Positions 26,101 to 31,030 of a DNA stretch of 31,030 nt are shown piece after piece; the stretch's first letter is position 1, and each line of letters opens with the position of its first letter. Origin of the DNA: Emiliania huxleyi CCMP1516 (Eukaryota; Haptophyta; Isochrysidales; Noelaerhabdaceae); assembly GCF_000372725.1 (NCBI RefSeq), contig NW_005200000.1:2501-33530 (forward strand), read 5' to 3'. The notes under the pieces were generated by a model. It made no database searches. It worked only from the letters and a program-made list of their open reading frames with translations, and was not told the origin of the DNA. The position numbers were made by a program, and so were the translations under genes.

Positions 26101-26934
26101 ATGCCGACGGCCTATGCCCCGCTCGGCCGCGAGCGCGGATCGCGCTCGTCGGCATCCGTCCCATCGTCGATCGCGGGCCTGCTGATCGCCGCCGGCCTGC
26201 TCCTGCTCCTCAACAGTGCGGCGTTTCCATCAACCGCCGCGGCCGCCGCTGCCGACGACGATTTTGACCAGCGGCTGCAGGCGCTGGAACGAGTGCTGCA
26301 CATCGACTCGGTGGCCGGCGGCGAGGGTGATGTGGCGGACGCAACCTGCCACGCCCGCGCCAACACCGGCTACGCGGGCGACGGAGCGCTCGTCTGGGGT
26401 CTCGGCAAGCCAGGCTTCCACCTGGCTGGCGCGTCCGAGTGCTGCACCGCCTGCCAGGCGCACGCGCGCATCTGCGGCGGCGCCGGCTCCGAGGGGAAGG
26501 AGTGGTGGCCCGCCGAAGCCAACGGCACCGCGAGCGCGCGCAAGCACGGCCGCCGGCCGGCGATGCTCTGCGGAGGCGGGCAGAGGCGTGCGTGCCAGAT
26601 CTGGACCTTTTGCCCCTCGCCGCGCTGCTTCGCCTTTGACATCCACGTGCACGAGTTTGGCGAGTGCTGGCTCAAGTTCCAGGCGGAGCGCCTGCCCGAG
26701 GCGCCCAAGGACCCGCACTTTGGCCACAGCACCTACCCCGAGCGGATGCGACAAGCGCCGCGCCGGGACTGGCCGTGGGCGGTGAGCATGGACGTGTGGC
26801 CAGACGCGATGCCGCGGGAGGTGCCGTGGGTGTCGGGCGTGCTCGCGCCGGCGGGCGCGACCATCGGCTGGGGGCGGCCCGACGACGCGTGGCGGGAGCG
26901 ATGGTGCCAAAAGCACGGGCCGTGCGATGAGTGA
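26101..26934 (+). CDS. Single-pass membrane protein with PAN/apple-like cysteine-rich domain
   Basis: Intronless, 277 residues from ATG 26101 (MPTAYAPLGRERGS). A basic N-terminus is followed by one hydrophobic anchor at about residues 24-45 (IAGLLIAAGLLLLLNSAAF) without a clear cleavage site, suggesting a type II membrane protein with the C-terminal part in the lumen or outside. The region from about 83 to 192 is cysteine-rich: ASECCTACQAHARICGG, then CQIWTFCPSPRCFAFD and GECWLKFQ. That C-C-x-x-C ... C-x-x-W-x-[FY]-C ... G-x-C-[WY]-L-K pattern resembles PAN/apple-like domains common in algal secreted proteins, which bind protein or carbohydrate. The C-terminal part (residues 200-277) includes WVSGVLAPAGATIGW and ends HGPCDE. 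Function unknown beyond a probable binding role. The stop at 26932-26934 lies 152 bp before the next start. Confidence 0.65.
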   Translation: MPTAYAPLGRERGSRSSASVPSSIAGLLIAAGLLLLLNSAAFPSTAAAAAADDDFDQRLQALERVLHIDSVAGGEGDVADATCHARANTGYAGDGALVWGLGKPGFHLAGASECCTACQAHARICGGAGSEGKEWWPAEANGTASARKHGRRPAMLCGGGQRRACQIWTFCPSPRCFAFDIHVHEFGECWLKFQAERLPEAPKDPHFGHSTYPERMRQAPRRDWPWAVSMDVWPDAMPREVPWVSGVLAPAGATIGWGRPDDAWRERWCQKHGPCDE

Positions 26935-27085
26935 GGCGCGGCGAGGGTGTAGAGTGTGGACGAGGGCCAGTGGGTCCTGTGTGAATTGGGCTTCCATACG
27001 TGGTTGGAGCCCCGAACCCGTGTGCCTGCCGCGAGACCTCCTCCTCCAACGCCCCGCCGTGCCAGCACCCGTTTCCATCGATCCC

Positions 27086-28212
27086 ATGGGAGAGCTGTCT
27101 CAGGCGGCGTCGCTCCGCGGCCACCGTGGCGGTGTGAACTGCCTCGCGGGCGAGGGTGACATGCTGGTCTCGGGCGGCGAGGACGGGACCGTCCGTCTCT
27201 GGGACCTCGGCGCGCAGAGGACGGCGCGGGCGATGGTTGCTCCCGGCGCTCAGGCCGTGAACGCTCTCGCCGTGGGCCGTGGAGGGTGCGAGCACTTTGT
27301 CTTTGGCGCCGCTGGACGTGACGTCTTTGCTTACGACCTGCGCGCTCCGGGCGTGCTGATGCGCGAGCCTGCCGTGCCGTCGCTCGGCGGGAGCAGCGAC
27401 GAGGTGGGAGCGCTGGCAATCGACGCGGCTGGCGAGCATGTCGCGATCGGCGACGACTCGGGCGAGGTGCGCGTCGTCAACCTCGATGGCGATAGCCAGC
27501 CGCCGGAGCTGGACGCCGCTCACGGCTCCATCTGTGCCTGCCTCGCCTTTCGCCCAGCCGGTGGCGGCGGCGGCGGGCTCGAGCTGCTTTCGGGTGGGAC
27601 GGATGCGTTTGCTGTGCGGTGGGACTGCCTCACCGGCGCGACGCTGTGCTCGTGGTGCCTCGCGGCCGCGGCGCCGCCGGCGCAGTCGGACGGAGCGGCG
27701 CCACAGTGCCTCTTCAACCCGTGCCGAGCTCGCAGGAGCCTTCCCTGAGCCCTCTCTGAACCTTGCCACAGGCGCCGCGCGTGATCAACCCGCGGCACGT
27801 TCACTCGCTCGCCTTTGAGCCCGGCGGCACCGCCTTTGCCGCCGCCCTCGGCGACGGGTCGATCGAGCTGCGAGACGCGAACCACGGCGCTCTCCTCGCG
27901 GCGGCTCCGTCCGCGCACGGCGCCGCCGCGTCGCAGGTGGTCTTTGCGCCGCAGCTCGGCGGTGCAGGGTGGGGGACGGCGGTGCCGCTCCTCTCTGCGG
28001 GCGACGACTCTCGGCTGCGCCTATGGGCGTGCGAGCCGCCGCCGGCCGAGGGGGCGTCGGAGGGGGCCAGCTTGCGCGCGGTGGGGTCGGCGAGCCTCGC
28101 GCAGAAGCCGAACTGGGTGTTGCCCCACCCGTCGGGCGTCGTGTGTGTCGCCGGCACTTCCGACGCGGTGGGTGTGTGGCGCGTCTCTGGCGGCATACGC
28201 ATACGCACCTGA
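27086..28212 (+). CDS. WDR53: WD40-repeat protein, WDR53 homologue, two exons
   Basis: Exons 27086-27727 and 27772-28212 join in frame to 360 residues (human WDR53 is about 358). The intron is 44 nt, GC-AG. WD-type repeats are visible in order: LRGHRGGVNCLAGEGDMLVS with GEDGTVRLWDL; VNALAVGRGGCEHFVFGAAG with DVFAYDLR; EVGALAIDAAGEHVAIGDDS with GEVRVVNLD; SICACLAF with GGTDAFAVRWD; then INPRHVHSLAFEPGG, AGDDSRLRLW and QKPNWVLPHPSGVVCVAGTS. The features N-P-x-x-x-H-S after the middle repeats and K-x-N-W-[VL]-L near the end fit WDR53 better than other WD proteins. WDR53 is described as a DDB1-CUL4-associated candidate substrate receptor, so this would be a scaffold or adaptor protein. The start is the ATG just before GELSQAASLRGH. 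Confidence 0.8.
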
Positions 28213-28893
28213 CGGCCGTTTTTGCTTTTGGGAGTCAGTCTTATGACTGCACGCTTGGCCAGAGCTGTCACTTACACATTCTAGGAGATGGTCTAGCCAC
28301 ATGGCCAGCTATCTCATTACACATTCTAGCCTCTCTGCTCTGTCTCTCAGTCTCACACCCAGGGGCGGGGGCCGGCGGGCCCGGCGCGCGGCGGCCGGGG
28401 AGCTATGCTTGTTTGGTATGTTGTATTGTGAAGCGCACCAGCGGGCCGGATGATCGGGATCGGGCTGCGGGCAGGCTTGCTTGGGTGTCCCAACGGTTTT
28501 CTTCTCTCAAAAAGTGGTTTGTCCAGATAGCAGATTGTGGCAGCGCCCGCCGCCGTTCTTACTTACACAACGCGAACGTCGAGGAGCGGCGCAAAACTGT
28601 TCGCCGAGCGCGTCGTAGGAGCAGGGGTGGCGCACCATGGTAGAGGCGAGTCCGCCGCCACCGCAGCCGCCGTTCATGCCCGGCGCTTGCCAGGTGTGGG
28701 CCGGACGCTGCATCCGGCCCGGCGGAGTGCTTGGGACGCAGTTCTACGCGTTTCTCGCCCTCTTTGTACTCGGTGCGGTCCTCATCGTACGCAGCGTCGC
28801 CAGGGGGCACCTGGAGAGCGAAACCCCAGGGTGTCGCTGCGCGGCTGCCTTCTCTGCTCCGTCTTGTGCCTACCTGCCTCTACCATCAACCCG
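28213..28893 (+). other. Intergenic, with a possible small membrane-protein exon at 28637
   Basis: An ATG at 28637 opens MVEASPPPPQPPFMPGACQV and continues with a convincing membrane segment, GTQFYAFLALFVLGAVLIVR. This could be a small gene, or a first exon spliced (acceptor CTCGCAG at about 28925) to the gene annotated at 28894. Positions 28430-28473 share a 44-bp block (GAAGCGCACCAGCGGGCCGG plus more) with 30182-30225 inside the 890-bp element, so part of this spacer may be old element sequence. Confidence 0.4.
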
Positions 28894-29808
28894 ATGCGGC
28901 AAGGCATCACCTCAGTTGCTCGCAGGTCCTTCGCGGCGCATCTTCTCGCGTCGACAGTGCTCGTGCCCGCTCCGGCTCCAGCGCTGGTCCAACCGCGGCC
29001 GCTCGACGAGCGGATCGACAGCCGCACTTCGTTTGCGCAGATTCTGCGCGAGCAGGCGGTGCGTGCCGCCGGCCCGAGGCCCAGGTCGCTTCCGCGGCGG
29101 CGCATCGACATCGACTTCGCGGTGCTGCTCATGCGCACGTCGTACGCGACGGCGGACGAGCTTGACTTCATGCCGATGGACGAGTTCCAGAAGCGCCAGT
29201 TCCTGCTGCGCCAGGACGATTGGGAGGGCTACCGCCAGCCGCTGCCGCCCGTCAAGCAGGGCGACATCTCCGACCCAAACTACTTCGACTTCATGTCCTA
29301 CTGCCAGTACGCCACGATCGCCGCGGGGATGCGCGACGGGAGGGTGGTGTTCGAGGAGCTCATCGACGCGAACGGCACCAGCGTCGTGGTGGCGCGAGAC
29401 CCGGCCCTCCCGCGGGACAATGCGCGGCTGCCGGCGCTGCTGTCGCTGCGCGTCGGCGACAAGATCCTCGACGCGATCGCCGAGCGCTATCCCGGCCTCG
29501 CGCCCACCGTCGAGCTGCGGCCGAGCAGGGCGGCGCTCCTCGAGGGCGTCAAGGCGCTCGCGCAGGTGTTCGAGTACAACAACTACCTCCTCTCCGCGCG
29601 GCTCGAGCCCTCCGAGCGAGGCTTCCAGCTCTCCGCGATCGCGCCGGCCACAGTCTGGTCGCAGCAGGTGCTCTCGCTCAGGGGCGATCTGGTCAACGAC
29701 TTTGAGGCGAAGGCAATCGCCGCCTACCTCCGCCGCTGCGCGGTGGACGCCTCCTACACCACCCGGTACGAGGGGTCCGAGGTTGTCCACATTTTCGTCT
29801 ACGCATAG
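28894..29808 (+). CDS. Uncharacterised protein, possibly plastid/thylakoid-lumen targeted
   Basis: 304 residues from ATG 28894 (MRQGITSVARRSFAAHLLAS). Arg-Arg followed by a hydrophobic stretch and an Ala-x-Ala-like site (VARRSFAAHLLASTVLVPAPAPALV) resembles a twin-arginine lumenal transfer signal, but a bipartite plastid presequence upstream is not evident, so targeting is inference. The mature part is charged and largely helical: RIDIDFAVLLMRTSYATADELDF, then FDFMSYCQYATIAAGM, ending YTTRYEGSEVVHIFVYA. I do not recognise a family. The whole reading frame is continuous with strong third-position GC bias and no stop, which supports a real gene. The alternative 5' end uses a splice acceptor at about 28925, in which case the first ten residues given here would be wrong. 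Confidence 0.6.
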   Translation: MRQGITSVARRSFAAHLLASTVLVPAPAPALVQPRPLDERIDSRTSFAQILREQAVRAAGPRPRSLPRRRIDIDFAVLLMRTSYATADELDFMPMDEFQKRQFLLRQDDWEGYRQPLPPVKQGDISDPNYFDFMSYCQYATIAAGMRDGRVVFEELIDANGTSVVVARDPALPRDNARLPALLSLRVGDKILDAIAERYPGLAPTVELRPSRAALLEGVKALAQVFEYNNYLLSARLEPSERGFQLSAIAPATVWSQQVLSLRGDLVNDFEAKAIAAYLRRCAVDASYTTRYEGSEVVHIFVYA

Positions 29809-29876
29809 CTTGGGTAGCTAGGCCGTGTGCCGTGTACACAGTTTGCGTGTACGGCTTTACAATTGTTGTATTTTGA
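29809..29876 (+). other. 3' flank of the preceding gene
   Basis: Contains GTGTACACAGTTTGCGTGTACGG and AATTGTTGTATTTTGATTAA, AT-rich for this genome and a plausible 3'-UTR/poly(A) region. It ends at the TTAA border of the next element. Confidence 0.4.
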
Positions 29877-29880
29877 TTAA

Positions 29881-30770
29881 GGTTGCTCCCGGCCCAGTGG
29901 GGATTTTGGCCTACTCAGTGACCGTCTAAGGGGCCCTAAATGGCCTGCAATGCCATATCTTTTGTGCCTAATCTTGCCTAGCTTGTAGAGCACCTTAAAA
30001 AAGTACTATGTCTTGCAGAGTGTGAGCGCCTTACGGGCAACCCGAACTCCCACACACGCCAATACACGCGCTTCCGGCGCCCTGCATGACCCTCTCCACG
30101 CACACCGCGTGAAAACTGCACGTACGTCTTGGAGCACTTGGAGTGCAGTCGGTAACCTCACATCCAGGGCCGGTGAGCTGAGAAGCGCATCCAGCGGGCC
30201 GGATGATCGGTATCGGGTTACGGGCAAGAGAGCCCTAGCCCCGGGGGTGCGCGTTCGCAGGGCAAGGGCCTTAAAGTAAACACGGGTCTCCGAGGGTTAG
30301 CTCCGCGCTCCAGGTTTCCCCTAGCAGCAGAACGCCCCCTCTACTCGGAGCTAGTAAACACTCAACACGGACTCGACACGGCCTCGACGCCCGCCCACAC
30401 CCGGCGCCTCACCACTCCGGACCCCTGGACAATGACCGCCGCAAACCCTGTGGTGAGCTCCATATGATCTCGGATATTTTTTGTAGGTACCGTAATATTA
30501 AAAAACTACTTTGTCTTCGAGTGAAAAGTAGTCCGAGAAAGCCCGCGGCCGCAGTGAATTAAAAGGCGCGGTTTTCGAGGGGGAATCTGGAGAATCTGGG
30601 AATCGGCTCACCACGGATCCCCACCTCATCGAAAAACTTTTCACTCCAAGACAAAGTACTTTTTTAAGGTGCTCTACAAGCTAGGCACAAAAGATATGGC
30701 ATTGCAGGCCATTTAGGGCCCCTAGACGGTCACTGAGTAGGCCAAAATCCCCACTGGGCCGGGAGCAACC
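29881..30770. mobile_element. 890-bp non-autonomous element with ~130-bp terminal inverted repeats and TTAA target duplication
   Basis: TTAA at 29877-29880 and 30771-30774. The left end GGTTGCTCCCGGCCCAGTGG continues for about 130 bp, and the right end is its inverse with only a few differences: one extra A, a ~9-bp insertion (TAATCTTGC) in the left arm, and scattered substitutions. A third copy of the inner part (AAAAAACTACTTTGTCTTCG) is at about 30503-30530. No transposase open frame. The near-identity of the arms indicates a fairly recent insertion. A terminal fragment of the same family is at 3196-3263. TTAA specificity suggests mobilisation by a piggyBac-like transposase encoded elsewhere. 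Confidence 0.88.
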
Positions 30771-30774
30771 TTAA

Positions 30775-31030
30775 GGATGGCTGCGAAACAGGGAGCGCAG
30801 CCATCCAAGGTGCACATTTCGAGGTTAGCCGCTACTCGAGTACTGACAGACTCACCTCGCGGGAACACGCGGCCAAAGGCGGCATCCACCTCAAGAACCT
30901 CGACAGGGGCGGGCGCAACCCTGTGGCACGACCCAAACCGAACTGTGGCACAAACGCGACTGCCAAGCCTTGCCTGAGCCGGCCGAGCCGCCCGCAGCTG
31001 GAGCTTCGATGCAGAAGGACGCTGCGGGCG
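30775..31030 (+). other. Right flank, short open frame of unknown status
   Basis: An ATG at 30777 opens a 66-codon frame (MAAKQGAQPSKVHISRLAAT) that starts 2 bp after the element's TTAA. It has no recognisable motif and may be chance. Nothing else is visible to the window end. Confidence 0.2.

Overview
The window looks like nuclear DNA of a unicellular eukaryotic alga, most likely a haptophyte of the Emiliania/Gephyrocapsa or Chrysochromulina/Prymnesium kind. This is inferred from several features together: very GC-rich coding sequence, short introns (about 44-260 nt), many GC-AG as well as GT-AG introns, eukaryote-only gene families, heavy minisatellite content and TTAGGG-type repeats. There are no bacterial operons, ribosome binding sites, CRISPR arrays, rRNA genes or tRNA genes that I can support.

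Layout. Positions 1-3263 are a nest of mobile DNA: a ~3 kb TTAA-flanked inverted-repeat element containing an internal duplication, one copy of which is split by a 778-bp CTAG-flanked insertion, plus a small MITE-like inverted repeat. A multi-exon minus-strand gene of unknown function (about 3309-4262) runs into this block. Next come a plus-strand gene for a probable membrane-anchored coiled-coil protein (5218-6671), a minisatellite cluster (7041-7479), a retroelement tail (8028-8234) and a six-exon gene resembling the calycin-like DUF3598 group (8325-10431). It converges on a ten-exon DNA topoisomerase III-beta gene on the minus strand (14900-10763), the best supported gene here: my exon model keeps frame throughout and gives 969 residues. 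A Helitron-like remnant (~15.6 kb) follows, then a TMEM220 homologue (16061-16633), a six-exon sulfotransferase (17444-19314), an SGNH/GDSL-like protein (19620-21026), an ankyrin-like gene on the minus strand (22573-21204), two minus-strand copies of a putative reverse-transcriptase C-terminus (22.6-23.5 kb), 2.6 kb of repeats without a convincing gene, a PAN/apple-like membrane protein (26101-26934), a WDR53 homologue (27086-28212), a possibly plastid-targeted protein (28894-29808) and a clean 890-bp TTAA-flanked element with ~130-bp inverted repeats (29881-30770).

The genes do not form an evident pathway. The most striking content is in the introns. In at least six introns, the intron plus a splice-site-bearing piece of neighbouring exon is arranged as tandem or direct repeats. 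Some units are themselves complete GTGAG...CCAG mini-introns, and one array alternates a 26-bp exon piece with TTAGGG telomeric repeats. This suggests intron birth and growth by tandem duplication of AG|GT or AG|GC sites. A second theme is a dispersed sequence ending in GTAAAATTCTTTTTT, which appears to be the 3' tail of a retroelement family left at many 5'-truncated insertions.

All exon coordinates come from reading frame, splice dinucleotides and remembered family similarity. No alignment or transcript data were available.
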